A stretch of DNA of 64,000 nucleotides from Leptolyngbyaceae cyanobacterium C42_A2020_001 (GTDB lineage: Bacteria; Cyanobacteriota; Cyanobacteriia; Leptolyngbyales; Leptolyngbyaceae), in contig JACYLN010000111.1 of NCBI GenBank assembly GCA_015272515.1, positions 101,921-165,920 of the forward strand, given 5' to 3'. Under the pieces are notes generated by a model, which made no database searches, was not told where the DNA came from, and saw only the letters and a list, made by a program, of their open reading frames with translations. Below are positions 34,267 through 44,206 of the stretch, in pieces (position 1 is the first letter of the stretch; every line of letters begins with the position of its first letter). The translations under genes were made by a program, and so were the position numbers.

Positions 34267-35316
34267 ATGAAACGTTTAGTTGTTTGTTGTGATGGCACAT
34301 GGAATCGCTTGGGTCGTTATCCAACCAACGTAGTGAAGCTAGCTCAAGCCACAAAACCCTTTGCCAGCGATGGCATCTCGCAGGTGGTGTTTTATCAGCA
34401 GGGCTTAGGCACAAACTGGTATGACCGCGTACCCGGTGGTGCATTTGGTTGGGGAATCGATTACAACATTCAGAACGCTTATCAATTTTTATGCTTCAAC
34501 TACGACCCAGGGGACGAAATTTACCTGTTTGGCTTTAGCCGAGGAGCTTATACTGCCCGGAGCCTGGCTGGAATGATTTACTGCTCTGGTTTACTGGCAC
34601 GTCAGTACATTGAAAAAGTACCTCAGGCCTACAACCTTTATCGTGAACCTACCAAAGATGCTGCCTCAAAGGAGGCAAAAAAAATTCGTACAAAGAACTT
34701 CCGTTTCCAATATGGAGTCCGCTACCAGGAGTCAGACCAAATTCCCATCACGCTTTTAGGCTGCTGGGATACGGTAGGTTCACTGGGAATTCCTAACCTG
34801 TTGCCATTTCTACCGTTGACCGACCTAATCAACGCCAAGTATCGATTTCATGACACTGAACTCAATCGCATGATTCAAAATGCGATTCATGCCGTAGCGA
34901 TCGACGAACGGCGGAAAGTGTTTGATGTCACTCCAATGGAACATAGTTCAAAAAATCCTAACCAAAAATTACAACAAGTCTGGTTTCCGGGTGGGCATGG
35001 GTGCGTCGGCGGCGGCACCGAGCAGCATTGCAAACTCTCCGATGCAGCACTGCAATGGATGATGGATGAAATTGCTCGTTTTGGACTCAAACTGGAATTT
35101 GATGTCCACCGGATTCAGCAATCTTTAGTCTGTGATCCGCTGATCAGCTTTGATGCCTCTCCCGGTTTCTTTGGCCTCGCAGGTTTGCACGATCGCCGCA
35201 TTCGAGGCGGGTTTGAAGCCTTACATTCCAGCGTCAAAATCCGTTGGCGCAACCTGCCAAATTACCGCCCAGTCAACCTTCAGCCCTTCGCAGAAAAACT
35301 CAATGCTCCGTGGTAG
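34267..35316 (+). CDS. DUF2235 alpha/beta hydrolase (Tle1-like phospholipase domain)
   Basis: 349 residues starting KRLVVCCDGTWNRLG, the family N-terminus. The nucleophile motif is IYLFGFSRGAYTARSLAGMI (GxSxG). The later segments LLGCWDTVGSLGIP and QVWFPGGHGCVGGG supply the Asp and His regions of the family. Without signal peptide or secretion partners, it is likely a cytoplasmic hydrolase and not a type VI effector, although the catalytic domain is the one used by Tle1 lipases. It lies 112 bases after the DUF1400 hydrolase on the same strand. Confidence 0.85.
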   Translation: MKRLVVCCDGTWNRLGRYPTNVVKLAQATKPFASDGISQVVFYQQGLGTNWYDRVPGGAFGWGIDYNIQNAYQFLCFNYDPGDEIYLFGFSRGAYTARSLAGMIYCSGLLARQYIEKVPQAYNLYREPTKDAASKEAKKIRTKNFRFQYGVRYQESDQIPITLLGCWDTVGSLGIPNLLPFLPLTDLINAKYRFHDTELNRMIQNAIHAVAIDERRKVFDVTPMEHSSKNPNQKLQQVWFPGGHGCVGGGTEQHCKLSDAALQWMMDEIARFGLKLEFDVHRIQQSLVCDPLISFDASPGFFGLAGLHDRRIRGGFEALHSSVKIRWRNLPNYRPVNLQPFAEKLNAPW

Positions 35317-35340
35317 AGGGTAGTAATCAAACCTTACTCC

Positions 35341-35388
35341 TCCACTCACCTACTCACTCACTCACTCACCCACTCACTCACTCACCCC
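35341..35388 (+). repeat. CTCACTCAC tandem repeat
   Basis: A run of ACTCACTC-type units (CTCACTCACTCACCCACTCA) in the gap between the DUF2235 and DUF2808 genes. The same composition occurs at 28230-28250 and 61880-61905. Confidence 0.75.
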
Positions 35389-35551
35389 CTTTTCTCCCTG
35401 GGAACTGGAGCACTCTAGAATCGTCTTCAAGTAGGGGCCTTGTCACAATTTATGATTTCTACCAGAGATCCTGCTAAAGTCATATTGATAAACAAAGCTT
35501 CACACAGCGATTTTTTTTGTGCTCAACTGTTGCCAAGTGGGTAGATAGCCT

Positions 35552-36085
35552 ATGTTTTCGAGATCATCCGTGCGAAAAGCTTTTACTGGACTGGCGATCG
35601 CCAGTTGCTTCATGGGTGCAGTTCCGCTAGTTAGCTACGCTCAGGGTGGTTTACCCGGTCTCACCATTTTTGGTGGAGTAAAAGGAGATGACAACCTGAA
35701 CTATCGCCTGGATTTTGGCGGCAGGGCAAACGGTTGGGACCGATATCGCCTCAGAGTTCCAGCAAAGAAAATGAAACTGGCAGTGGCGCAATTTGCCATT
35801 TCCTACCCAGACTATTTCAAGGGCACCTTCGATCCCAAAAGCATTGACCTGCAAGTTCAAGGAAAATCAGTTCGGATTAGAGAAGCGAACTGGAACCAGG
35901 AAAATAATTTGATCGAAATCTTCCCTGAAGAACCCGTTCCTGCCAACAGCAAAGTAGAAATTTGGCTAGAAAACGTCAAAAATCCAAGCACAGGCGGCAT
36001 GTTCTATTTCAATCTCCAGGTTCAATCACCGGGTGATTTACCTCTCTACCGCTACCTCGGCACCTGGGTGATCCAAATCTCTTAG
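35552..36085 (+). CDS. DUF2808 exported protein
   Basis: 177 residues with signal peptide (TGLAIASCFMGAVPLVSYA, cleaved near AQGGLP). The mature domain has the DUF2808 pattern: FGGRANGWDRYRLRVPAKKMKLAV, SYPDYFKGTFDPKSIDL, FPEEPVPANSKVEIWLENVKNPS, FYFNLQVQSPGD and LGTWVIQIS. It is a conserved cyanobacterial periplasmic or surface protein of unknown role. Single gene. Confidence 0.88.
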   Translation: MFSRSSVRKAFTGLAIASCFMGAVPLVSYAQGGLPGLTIFGGVKGDDNLNYRLDFGGRANGWDRYRLRVPAKKMKLAVAQFAISYPDYFKGTFDPKSIDLQVQGKSVRIREANWNQENNLIEIFPEEPVPANSKVEIWLENVKNPSTGGMFYFNLQVQSPGDLPLYRYLGTWVIQIS

Positions 36086-36109
36086 TGTTGCAAAATTTGT
36101 CATTTATCA

Positions 36110-36137
36110 GCAGAGGCGTTGTAACAAGCGTCTCTGC
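36110..36137 (+). terminator. hairpin downstream of the DUF2808 gene
   Basis: GCAGAG (36110-36115) pairs with CTCTGC (36132-36137), with an inner CG/CG. No T run follows, so it is a weak terminator candidate. It separates the DUF2808 gene from rpmH. Confidence 0.4.
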
Positions 36138-36219
36138 ATTCAGCTTTAGCTTCTGCAACTGCTAATGGTATGATTGAGAACTGTGGCTTTTTTGAAATGG
36201 AACGTTTAGGAGAATTACG

Positions 36220-36360
36220 ATGACACAGCGCACATTAGGTGGAACCAGTCGTAAGCGTAAGAGAACTTCCGGATTTCGTGCTCGGATGCGGACAAAAAAT
36301 GGCCAACGTGTTTTGAAAGCTCGCCGAAGAAAGGGGCGGGCACGTTTAGCCGTTGCATAG
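36220..36360 (+). CDS. rpmH: 50S ribosomal protein L34
   Basis: 46 residues, [19 protein letters not shown] to ARLAVA, with the L34 core [18 protein letters not shown](R)KGR. A good ribosome site (TTAGGAGAA) precedes ATG 36220. It is first in the conserved rpmH-rnpA-yidC-jag order of bacteria. The rnpA GTG is 120 bases downstream. Confidence 0.97.
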   Translation: MTQRTLGGTSRKRKRTSGFRARMRTKNGQRVLKARRRKGRARLAVA

Positions 36361-36480
36361 GGTAGCGTTTCGGGTTGCGTATTTGGATTTTTTACGCACA
36401 AACTTGTACGAACCAATTTGGCTGTGTAGTCAGTTTGGTGTTTTCGTGTATGGCTGCATCCATGCAAGAGATCAGTTAGT

Positions 36481-36915
36481 GTGGGACTTCCTAGAGCGAA
36501 TCGATTGAAACATCGAGAGGATTTCAGCCGGGTTCATCAAAAAGGTCGTCGCTTCAAAGCAGATCACCTAACCCTGCGCCTGGTTCAACGCGTTGCCATG
36601 AATCAAGATGCCGCTAAAGGGGTTTCGCCTGAAAACGGCACCTCAGTTAGTGCAGGAGTGTCATTGCCTACCCGGATTGGTATTTCGATTAGCGTGAAAG
36701 TAGATAAACGAGCAGTTGTCCGTAATCGGATGCGGCGACAGATCCAAGCTATCTTTCGTCAGTTTTTACCGCGACTTTGCCCCAATTTAGACTTGCTAAT
36801 CGTTGCACATCCACAGGCGGTTCAGTGCGATTACTTTCAATTTCTGCAAGAATTAGAGCAGTTGCTAGTAGACGCTGAGGTACTAAATGGCGATCCAGGA
36901 GGATGTGTATTATGA
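36481..36915 (+). CDS. rnpA: ribonuclease P protein component
   Basis: 144 residues from GTG 36481. Motifs: LPRANRLKHREDFSRVHQKGRRF, then GISISVKVDKRAVVRNRMRRQIQ (the RNR RNA-binding motif) and the C-terminal DLLIVAHPQA. It is the protein subunit for 5' maturation of tRNA, working with the rnpB RNA. The 28-base overlap with the next gene shows translational coupling. Confidence 0.95.
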   Translation: MGLPRANRLKHREDFSRVHQKGRRFKADHLTLRLVQRVAMNQDAAKGVSPENGTSVSAGVSLPTRIGISISVKVDKRAVVRNRMRRQIQAIFRQFLPRLCPNLDLLIVAHPQAVQCDYFQFLQELEQLLVDAEVLNGDPGGCVL

Positions 36916-37285
36916 GGGCGGACCCCATATTGGGGATTTGATTGTGAATATCCTGTTGGGTTTCACAGTGATTTGTATTCCGCTCACAATTGGCGCAATT
37001 GTTCGGGCGCTCTGGTTGCGATATCGCATCACCAACCGTCGCATTTCGGTAACGGGTGGATGGATGGGACGCGATCGCTCTGACATTGTGTATTCAGAAA
37101 TCAGAAAAGTCGTGACGGTTCCCCGTGGCTTTGGTGGTTGGGGCGATATGGTAATTACGCTGAAAGACGGAAGTCGTCTAGAACTGCGCTCTCTGCCTAA
37201 GTTTCGCGAGATTTATGATTACATCACCGAGCACATCTCTCCAACTGCAAAAGCAGCAAGCGGCAGTCTTGGTAGCCAAAGCTAA
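36887..37285 (+). CDS. membrane protein with PH domain (YdbT/bPH2 type)
   Basis: 132 residues. It has two hydrophobic stretches near 17-45 (GDLIVNILLGFTVICIPLTI, IVRALWLRYRITNRRI) and a bacterial PH domain (RYRITNRRISVTGGWMGRDR, DIVYSEIRKVVTVPRGFGGWGDMVITLKDG). Its position between rnpA and yidC is a usual one in cyanobacteria. It may assist membrane insertion, but its function is not known. The start overlaps rnpA by 29 bases. Confidence 0.85.
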   Translation: MAIQEDVYYEGGPHIGDLIVNILLGFTVICIPLTIGAIVRALWLRYRITNRRISVTGGWMGRDRSDIVYSEIRKVVTVPRGFGGWGDMVITLKDGSRLELRSLPKFREIYDYITEHISPTAKAASGSLGSQS

Positions 37286-37398
37286 CAGTTGGTAGAGTAT
37301 TACCCGTACTTGTCGATGGGTGAACTTGAGCAGGTATGCTGTGATAGCAAGCAAATAAAACAAATTCTGCAAACTCAGTAAGGGTCGAGAAAACGCGA

Positions 37399-38559
37399 AT
37401 GGATTTTGGAGTAGGATTTCTTTCCAACAACATCATGCTGCCAATCCTGGACTTTTTTTACGGGATTGTGCCGAGTTATGGTTTGGCGATTGTTGCGTTG
37501 ACGTTGGTCATTCGCTTTGCGCTCTACCCACTGAGTGCAGGCTCTATTCGCAATATGCGCCGCATGAAAGTGGTTCAGCCAGTCATGCAGAAGCGCCAGC
37601 AAGAAATTCGAGAGCGCTATAAGAACGATCCGGCAAAGCAACAAGAAGAAATGGCAAAGGTGATGCAGGAGTTGGGCAACCCGCTGGCGGGTTGTTTCCC
37701 CTTATTGCTGCAAATGCCCATACTGTTTGCGCTATTTGCCACACTGCGTGGGTCGCCGTTTTCGGATGTTCCTTACAACATCAATCTTCAGATTTTGCCA
37801 AAGGAGCAGATTGAGCAAATCCAGCCCCAGGCATATACGTCTAAACCGCAAAATATTTTTGTTGCCGATAGTGTGCACGCTCCAGTTTCTGCGATCGCGC
37901 CGGGTGGAACTAAGCTAGCAGTGGGCGAGACCACCAAAATCGAATTTCAGACCAGTGAAGGCAAACCCATCAGCGAATTGCTACAAGAACACCCTGATTT
38001 TGCCTCTAAGCTGGCTCCTCGTTTTGAGGTTTTGAACGGCGCAGAGCGAGTCAAAATCAATGAGAACGGTACAATTGAAGCTTTACAACCAGGTGATGTG
38101 ACGCTCAAAGCAGTTATTCCTGGCTTGGCAGCGGACAAAGGCTTCCTCTTTATTGACAAGTTGGGGCACGTGGGTGCGATCGATCCAGACGGCACCATCC
38201 ATTGGGATATCGTTGCGATGATCATCTCCTTCGGTGTCAGCATCTACATTAACCAACTGTTGTCTGGGCAAGGAGGTTCGTCTACTTCCACCAATCCTAA
38301 TCAGGAGACGGTGAACAAAATCACGCCTGTTCTTTTCTCTGGGATGTTTTTGTTCTTCCCATTACCAGCGGGTGTGTTGATGTACATGGTAATTGCTAAC
38401 ATCTTCCAGACATTCCAAACCTTCTTGCTGTCGCGAGAGCCATTGCCAGAGGAGATTTTGAAACTGGTTGAAGCGGAAGAGAAGACAGCTACGAAGAAAG
38501 AGGGAACAACGGAGACTCTACCGTTTGAACCAGGTCGGAAGAAAAAAGCCCAGAGCTAA
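37399..38559 (+). CDS. yidC: membrane protein insertase YidC/Oxa1/Alb3
   Basis: 386 residues. Helices include [23 protein letters not shown] and the [25 protein letters not shown] coiled cytoplasmic loop, followed by [21 protein letters not shown]. The C-terminal helices are at about 270-345 ([21 protein letters not shown]). A periplasmic or lumenal insertion of about 130 residues (130-265, Ig-like) is typical of the cyanobacterial version. It inserts proteins, including photosynthetic ones, into the cytoplasmic and thylakoid membranes. It is followed after two bases by the jag gene. Confidence 0.95.
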   Translation: MDFGVGFLSNNIMLPILDFFYGIVPSYGLAIVALTLVIRFALYPLSAGSIRNMRRMKVVQPVMQKRQQEIRERYKNDPAKQQEEMAKVMQELGNPLAGCFPLLLQMPILFALFATLRGSPFSDVPYNINLQILPKEQIEQIQPQAYTSKPQNIFVADSVHAPVSAIAPGGTKLAVGETTKIEFQTSEGKPISELLQEHPDFASKLAPRFEVLNGAERVKINENGTIEALQPGDVTLKAVIPGLAADKGFLFIDKLGHVGAIDPDGTIHWDIVAMIISFGVSIYINQLLSGQGGSSTSTNPNQETVNKITPVLFSGMFLFFPLPAGVLMYMVIANIFQTFQTFLLSREPLPEEILKLVEAEEKTATKKEGTTETLPFEPGRKKKAQS

Positions 38560-38561
38560 TC

Positions 38562-39053
38562 ATGGATACTGAACGAGAAAAACGCGGGCAGCAATGGTTA
38601 CAGGAGTTTTTGCACCTGTCTGGAATTGCTGCAAATGTAAGCGCTGAGAGCAGCCCTACTTTTTGGGAAGATAGTTGCTGGCTGGTGATTGATGAGTCTG
38701 GTTTAACTGGTGAGCAGATAGCTGGACTTACAGGGGCAGATGGTCACGTTCTAGATGCCATTCAATATCTCGCCAACACTACGTTGAACCTGGGGCTTCC
38801 TCCTGAACAGCAAGGCGCATTTACGGTTGATCTGGCAGGCTACCGAGAACGGCGCTATCAGGAGTTGAAAGCGATCGCAGAAAATGCGGCTGAACAAGCA
38901 CGAGACACCGGAAAGGAAGTCGAGCTAAAATCCCTTTCAGCGGCTGAGCGTCGCCAGGTTCACACAATTCTCAAAGAACACACCGACTTAGAAACCTACA
39001 GCCGGGGACAGGAACCAGACCGTCGCCTGGTTGTGCGGGTATTAGAAGATTAA
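38562..39053 (+). CDS. Jag/KhpB-type KH and R3H RNA-binding protein
   Basis: 163 residues. A KH-like region (TGADGHVLDAIQYLANTTLN) is followed by the R3H domain (SAAERRQVHTILKEHTDLETYSRG) with the RRxxH signature. The family binds RNA and is regularly next to yidC. It is separated by two bases from yidC and 21 from the DUF177 gene. Confidence 0.88.
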   Translation: MDTEREKRGQQWLQEFLHLSGIAANVSAESSPTFWEDSCWLVIDESGLTGEQIAGLTGADGHVLDAIQYLANTTLNLGLPPEQQGAFTVDLAGYRERRYQELKAIAENAAEQARDTGKEVELKSLSAAERRQVHTILKEHTDLETYSRGQEPDRRLVVRVLED

Positions 39054-39074
39054 AACGCCGAACTGGCTTGGGAC

Positions 39075-39593
39075 ATGATGGAATCGATTCATATTCCTCG
39101 GTTAACGAGGGCACCTGAGCAAACCGAAACCATTCAATTTAACGCAGCGATCGCCGACTTGGAGACCTTAACCCCCGTCCAGGGTGTGCTGAGAGTCACT
39201 CATCACGGCAGCTTTTTGGAAGTCAGTGCTCAGGCTGAGACAATTATCACGCTGACCTGCGATCGCTGCTTGCAGCAATATAACTACCGCCTTTCCATCA
39301 AACCCTCGGAACTCATCTGGCTGGATGAATCAGTGGATGAGGTCAGTCCGATTTTGTTGGATGAAGACCTGGAAACTGCCGATTTAGTAGAAGCTCTATC
39401 ACCGCAAGGCTATTTTGACTCAGAAACCTGGCTTTATGAGCAACTATGCTTAGAAATTCCGCAGCGGCAGCTATGCGATGCCCAGTGTCAGGGAATTGAA
39501 GTTCCGAAGTCTGAGTCGGCTGCTAAACCCCACGTTGATCGCCGCTGGGCGGGTTTAGAGTCCCTCCGCAATCAGCTTTCAGATACGAACTAA
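39075..39593 (+). CDS. YceD/DUF177 family protein
   Basis: 172 residues. Central TCDRCLQQYNYRLSI (Cys pair of DUF177), acidic DEDLETADLVEAL, then LEIPQRQLCDAQCQG with the second Cys pair. In many bacteria the family member precedes rpmF and is linked to 23S rRNA or ribosome assembly. Here it ends the yidC block. ATGATG start, either possible. Confidence 0.85.
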   Translation: MMESIHIPRLTRAPEQTETIQFNAAIADLETLTPVQGVLRVTHHGSFLEVSAQAETIITLTCDRCLQQYNYRLSIKPSELIWLDESVDEVSPILLDEDLETADLVEALSPQGYFDSETWLYEQLCLEIPQRQLCDAQCQGIEVPKSESAAKPHVDRRWAGLESLRNQLSDTN

Positions 39594-39729
39594 CAATGCT
39601 TGCGGGAATCGGGTTTGGGATGTTGGTATTGAGTGTTGTTCAGTAGAGTGGGAACTCGTGAGCAATTCCAGCGAGAATAAGATATACATTGAAATCCTTA
39701 ATCTCTAGATTCCGTTTGAGATCTGCGCT

Positions 39730-41256
39730 ATGAGCTTCAGCGAAGAATTTGAGCTATTGCTGCGGGCACGCTATCCGCTGATCTACATTCCCACCCAGGA
39801 AGAGGAGCGAGTGGAGACCGCGATCGCTCACTCTGCCAAGCAACAAGGCAACCGCTCGGTTTATATTTGGGACTTTGTCGATGGCTATCAGGGCAATCCC
39901 AATGATGCTGGGTTTGGCAAGCGTAACCCATTGCAGGCGTTGGAATTGGTTGAGAAGATTCCTGCTACCGTTGCAGCAATCTTTGTTCTACGAGACTTTC
40001 ATCGCTTCCTGGATGATGTTTCAGTTTCTCGCAAACTCAAAAACTTGCAGCGCTCACTCAAGGCACAGCCCAAAAATATTGTAATTTTGTCATCTCAAAT
40101 CACCATTCCTGATGACTTAAGCGATGTCTTGACCGTTGTTGAGTTTCCTTTACCTACGGCGACAGACATTCGCGTTGAAATTGAGCGCTTGCTGGCAGCC
40201 ACGGGGCAAACCCTGGAAACCCGCATCCTGGATGAACTGGTGCGCTCTTGCCAGGGGCTGTCAATGGAACGGATTCGGCGCGTCTTGTCACGGGCGATCG
40301 CAACCCATGGAGAACTGCGCCCAGAGGATGTAGACCTGATCCTGGAAGAAAAGCGCCAGACCATCCGCCAAACCCAAATTCTCGACTTTTACCCCACAAC
40401 TGCCAACATTACAGACATCGGCGGCTTGGATAACCTGAAAGAATGGTTACTGCGTCGCGGCGGCTCTTTCTCCGAACGGGCACGGCAGTACGGCCTACCC
40501 CATCCACGCGGGTTGTTGCTCGTGGGAATTCAAGGCACGGGAAAATCGCTCACCGCCAAAGCGATCGCTCACCACTGGCACCTACCCCTACTGCGGTTGG
40601 ATGTGGGACGTTTGTTTGCTGGACTGGTCGGTGAATCGGAATCCCGCACCCGTCAAATGATTCAACTGGCTGAGGCGCTGGCTCCTTGTGTTCTGTGGAT
40701 TGACGAGATCGACAAAGCCTTTGCCGGAGTGGATGGCCGGGGCGATGCCGGAACCACCAGCCGCGTGTTTGGCACCTTCATCACCTGGATGGCAGAGAAA
40801 ACCAGCCCCGTCTTTGTCGTCGCCACCGCCAACAACATTCAATCCCTGCCGCCAGAAATGCTACGCAAAGGCAGGTTTGATGAAATCTTTTTTGTGGGAC
40901 TGCCGACGCAAGAAGAACGCAAAGCCATTTTTGCCGTGCATTTAGAACGCTTGCGCCCACACACGGTGAAGAATTACGACCTGGAACGGCTCGCCTACGA
41001 AACGCCTGATTTTTCAGGGGCAGAAATTGAGCAAATGCTGGTGGAAGCCATGCACACAGGCTTCAGCCAAAATCGCGACTTTACCACCGATGATGTCGTA
41101 GAAGCTGCCAGCCAAATTATTCCACTGGCACGCACAGCACAAGGGCAAATTGAGTTTTTGCAGGAATGGGCAGCATCCGGCAAAGCCCGACTCGCCTCAA
41201 AATACACTCCCCTCAGTAACCGGATTCAGCGGCAGATTCAACAACCTGAGCCATGA
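39730..41256 (+). CDS. Ycf46-like AAA+ ATPase
   Basis: 508 residues. The N-terminal domain ([25 protein letters not shown] start, [27 protein letters not shown]) precedes an AAA+ module: [23 protein letters not shown] (Walker A), [20 protein letters not shown] (Walker B), [29 protein letters not shown] (sensor 1, arginine finger), and a helical lid. This is the Ycf46 protein of cyanobacteria and algal plastids, linked in cyanobacteria to inorganic carbon use. Single gene with 136 bases upstream. Confidence 0.92.
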   Translation: MSFSEEFELLLRARYPLIYIPTQEEERVETAIAHSAKQQGNRSVYIWDFVDGYQGNPNDAGFGKRNPLQALELVEKIPATVAAIFVLRDFHRFLDDVSVSRKLKNLQRSLKAQPKNIVILSSQITIPDDLSDVLTVVEFPLPTATDIRVEIERLLAATGQTLETRILDELVRSCQGLSMERIRRVLSRAIATHGELRPEDVDLILEEKRQTIRQTQILDFYPTTANITDIGGLDNLKEWLLRRGGSFSERARQYGLPHPRGLLLVGIQGTGKSLTAKAIAHHWHLPLLRLDVGRLFAGLVGESESRTRQMIQLAEALAPCVLWIDEIDKAFAGVDGRGDAGTTSRVFGTFITWMAEKTSPVFVVATANNIQSLPPEMLRKGRFDEIFFVGLPTQEERKAIFAVHLERLRPHTVKNYDLERLAYETPDFSGAEIEQMLVEAMHTGFSQNRDFTTDDVVEAASQIIPLARTAQGQIEFLQEWAASGKARLASKYTPLSNRIQRQIQQPEP

Positions 41257-41369
41257 TCCGCGTTCTCATATTGGCGTTTTCGTAACAGTTGTGTGCAAGA
41301 TCACGCAGATTAAGAGACAAAATGGCGCGATCGCTATAGAATTTCCAGCATCCTTATTCGGTCGTCACT

Positions 41370-41861
41370 ATGAGTTGGTCGGGATTTTTCAAAGGGTTTA
41401 GCGCCGTGCTGATTGCGATCGCTCTGCTACTAGGTGGAGGCTTCTTCGCCTTTCAGTTTGTCGTTTCTCAATTTGCCGCTCCCCCACCCCGTCCCACATT
41501 CCCTAACGACAACCCCTCCCCCGTCGCCAAACCCGCTGCCGCCACCAAACCTGCCGCTTCGCCGCCTCCTGCCGCTGCCTCCCCGTCTCCTGTTGCCTCA
41601 CCCACCCCTAGTCCTTCCCCCAAACCCAGCACCACCGCTACCAAACGTGCACGGGTCACTCTGGGCGAAGGCTTAAATATTCGTCAGGGTCCCAGTGCCG
41701 ATACGGAACGAGTCGGCGGCGTAGACTACAGCGACGAAGTCACGATTTTAGAAGAAAGTCCCGATAAGGAATGGGTTAAAGTCCGCGTTGAAAGCAACGG
41801 CTCAGAAGGCTGGATCAAATCGGGCTACACCGAACCTGTTGCTCAAGAACCTGTGCAGTAA
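41370..41861 (+). CDS. membrane-anchored SH3 protein
   Basis: 163 residues: an N-terminal hydrophobic anchor (FFKGFSAVLIAIALLLGGGFFAF), a long Pro/Ala/Ser-rich stalk (AAATKPAASPPPAAASPSP) and a bacterial SH3 domain (GEGLNIRQGPSADTERVGGVDYSDEVTILEE ... EGWIKSGY). The SH3 domain would lie in the periplasm and bind peptidoglycan or protein. Single gene. Confidence 0.85.
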   Translation: MSWSGFFKGFSAVLIAIALLLGGGFFAFQFVVSQFAAPPPRPTFPNDNPSPVAKPAAATKPAASPPPAAASPSPVASPTPSPSPKPSTTATKRARVTLGEGLNIRQGPSADTERVGGVDYSDEVTILEESPDKEWVKVRVESNGSEGWIKSGYTEPVAQEPVQ

Positions 41862-41881
41862 AACATCGCAGAGTAGTTTAT

Positions 41882-42385
41882 GTGAGTAGTAAACTCTGCG
41901 TTTTATACCGAATCATTCTGCCAATCTACCCGTTATGGGATCTTATTGCGAATCTCAACAACGCCAATCTGAACGAAACCGACTTGAGTAACGCCAACCT
42001 AAACGGAACGGAACTGAGTGAAACTAATATAAATCTTGCTATTGTCAACCAAAGGACATTAATTGATAAGAAATGGCGTTTGGTGAAAGAAATCACTGTG
42101 CATAGAGGTGCAGATAAGGACTTTAGTGAAGTTGACCTCAGCAAAGTCAATCTTAGCGGAACTAATCTTAGTGAAGCCATTTTTACGAGGGCTAATCTTA
42201 GTGGAAATAACCTTAGCAAAACTTACTTGAGCAGAGCTAACCTTAGCAAAACTTTTCTTCGCAAAGCTAACTTTGAATCGGCTTATCTTAGTGGAACTGA
42301 CTTAAGCGAAGCTAACTTGAGTGAGGCTGATTTTAGAAAAGCTAACCTTAGAGGAGCAAATCTCGACAATACTAATGTTGCTTAA
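41882..42385 (+). CDS. pentapeptide-repeat protein
   Basis: 167 residues from GTG 41882. Two blocks of pentapeptide units (ANLNETDLSNANLN near 25; VDLSKVNLSGTNLSEAIF to RKANLRGANLDNTN) are separated by a non-repeat insert (LAIVNQRTLIDKKWRLVKEI near 55-75). The N-terminal 20 residues do not look like either repeat or a signal, so the true start may be further in. Its base composition is more AT rich than the surrounding housekeeping genes and it borders the AT-rich gene that follows. Confidence 0.75.
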   Translation: MSSKLCVLYRIILPIYPLWDLIANLNNANLNETDLSNANLNGTELSETNINLAIVNQRTLIDKKWRLVKEITVHRGADKDFSEVDLSKVNLSGTNLSEAIFTRANLSGNNLSKTYLSRANLSKTFLRKANFESAYLSGTDLSEANLSEADFRKANLRGANLDNTNVA

Positions 42386-42485
42386 TTCCTTGGTGGAGAC
42401 AGCACTAGAAGCTTTTCGGTGAGATCCCCAGGTTAAGTTAAGGATGAATTGAAGTAAAACGAACCAAAACGTTAGCGCGATCGCA

Positions 42486-43937
42486 TCATAGCTTTTGATT
42501 ATCAGGGTATGTAGGCTCTAGCTTTTTCATAAATCTATAAAGCAAGAAATATATTATAGAAGCACCAAAGACTAATCTAATCATTCTAAATATCTCCCCG
42601 ATTGAAGGACTTGCAAGAACGATATCTAGGGAGTCTTTAATTAGGGACTTAAAATTCATAAGAATTGTGTTGGTAGGAAACAGCCTCTCCTGCAATTCAG
42701 TACCACTAAGTGGCGAAATTGGATTATATGCACCAATGATAGAAACAAAAATAGATAGGCAAGCTGTACTGAAGAAGAGAATTCTTATCGGTTTAGATAA
42801 TCTAATTTCATTCTCAATATATGCAATTGGCAAGCATAGAATTAACATAAGTGAGGCAAACCATCTAATTCCAAAGCCCCATCCACTGTAATTTATAGTA
42901 CGAGTAATATAAATAGCAATATAAAATAGAATAGCTAACAAGGCATAGCTGTATTCCGTTTTATATTCTAGTCTCTTTTTCTTGTACATTATTAGGATAC
43001 TTAATATCGAAAACAATAGAATTGGCGTATGCGAGATTAATCCTCGACTGCCAAGTAACATATGAAAGGCATAAAACAGAACATCCAAAATACCGTTGTG
43101 CTGAGCCAAGCCCGATAAATTTTCCTGACTAAAACTCGATCCTGGGTAATTCCATAATGATGCGTTCATTGCTGGCGGTATAAAACTGCCAGAAGTATAT
43201 AGATTCAAAAACAAATATAGAGCGATCGCTGGTATACAAGATATTCCAAAAATGAATGCAGCCTTTATCGATCTCCTAATAAACGGAACAAACATAAAAG
43301 GAATAAACAGAAAGCAATTTATATCTATCGTTCCCGAAAGAGAAATAAAAAACCCAGAGAAAACAGCATTCTCATACCTGCCACTTTCTCTAAAATGAAG
43401 CAGAAAATAAAATCCTAGCAAGATGAGAACTCCACTAGGAACATGGTTATTAAAGACTAAAGAGTAAGGCAAGATCAAAGTTCCTACTCCAGCAATAAAG
43501 GTTGTTATATTTGCCCATTCTTTACTAACCAAGAAAAAATCATCAAGAATTTTTCTGAAAATTATTAAACCTAAAATTGAAAGGATCCCGATAGATAGCA
43601 GTGTTAATAAGTAGTAGGTTAGTCCAATATTCTTCTCGAAAGATAACCCTAGCTGCTTTAAAGCGAAATAAAAAGGTGATGCATATAACGCTAGTATTGG
43701 AGGTTTATCAGAGTAAAAATGATTGTTAAAGAAATACTTATCTCCTGTGACCAAGAAAATCGATTTATCAATGATAAAGGAACCATGTTCAACAAGAGAT
43801 TGAATTTGAGCCATCCTTGATTGGTCGTTCCAACCTACAGGTCCCGCTACAGTCAAGATTGCAAACAACACGAAAAAAATGATGAATAGTTTGAGATATT
43901 CACCTTGCTTTACTGTTGCCACATTATTCTGCTTCAT
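42486..43937 (-). CDS. polytopic membrane protein, glycosyltransferase-like (PMT/ArnT type)
   Basis: 483 residues with about 11-12 transmembrane helices. The early extracytoplasmic loop has GWNDQSRMAQIQSLVEHGSF and FYSDKPPILALYASPFYF, which suits membrane glycosyltransferases of the GT39/GT83 group that use lipid-linked sugars (the Asp in the first loop and the DKPP motif). The gene is much richer in A/T than the flanks, uses AT-rich codons such as ATA and TTA, and has only one HIP1 octamer (near 43222), which suggests recent transfer. Substrate unknown. Confidence 0.65.
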   Translation of the reverse strand: MKQNNVATVKQGEYLKLFIIFFVLFAILTVAGPVGWNDQSRMAQIQSLVEHGSFIIDKSIFLVTGDKYFFNNHFYSDKPPILALYASPFYFALKQLGLSFEKNIGLTYYLLTLLSIGILSILGLIIFRKILDDFFLVSKEWANITTFIAGVGTLILPYSLVFNNHVPSGVLILLGFYFLLHFRESGRYENAVFSGFFISLSGTIDINCFLFIPFMFVPFIRRSIKAAFIFGISCIPAIALYLFLNLYTSGSFIPPAMNASLWNYPGSSFSQENLSGLAQHNGILDVLFYAFHMLLGSRGLISHTPILLFSILSILIMYKKKRLEYKTEYSYALLAILFYIAIYITRTINYSGWGFGIRWFASLMLILCLPIAYIENEIRLSKPIRILFFSTACLSIFVSIIGAYNPISPLSGTELQERLFPTNTILMNFKSLIKDSLDIVLASPSIGEIFRMIRLVFGASIIYFLLYRFMKKLEPTYPDNQKL

Positions 43938-44206
43938 TTGTAGTCAGCTTCCTAATCAAACAAAAGCTTAGTATGTCTGATGCTTAACCTAACCGGATGC
44001 AAGCACCTTTGCAACTTGATCATGGGCTGATCATGGGGCTGTACGCAGTTTTACAGACGAAAGAGATTTTTCCAGGGTTTGCGTAATGCAACGATCGCGC
44101 TCTGATATATATCCATAGATACGTTTCAAGTTAACAATCGTTCCAAATTAAGGCGGCGGATTTATCTGGATGCCAAGATGGGGATGATTTCTTGCCTCTT
44201 GTTGCA
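43938..44206. other. noncoding region between the AT-rich gene and nfeD-like gene
   Basis: About 270 bases with no gene seen. It contains a short direct repeat (GATCATGGGCTGATCATGGG near 44019-44036) and the promoter region for the flotillin operon. Confidence 0.45.

Noticed and set aside
34267..35316. Type VI secretion phospholipase effector
   Set aside because: The domain matches, but there are no VgrG, Hcp, immunity or adaptor genes near it, so only the hydrolase domain is called.
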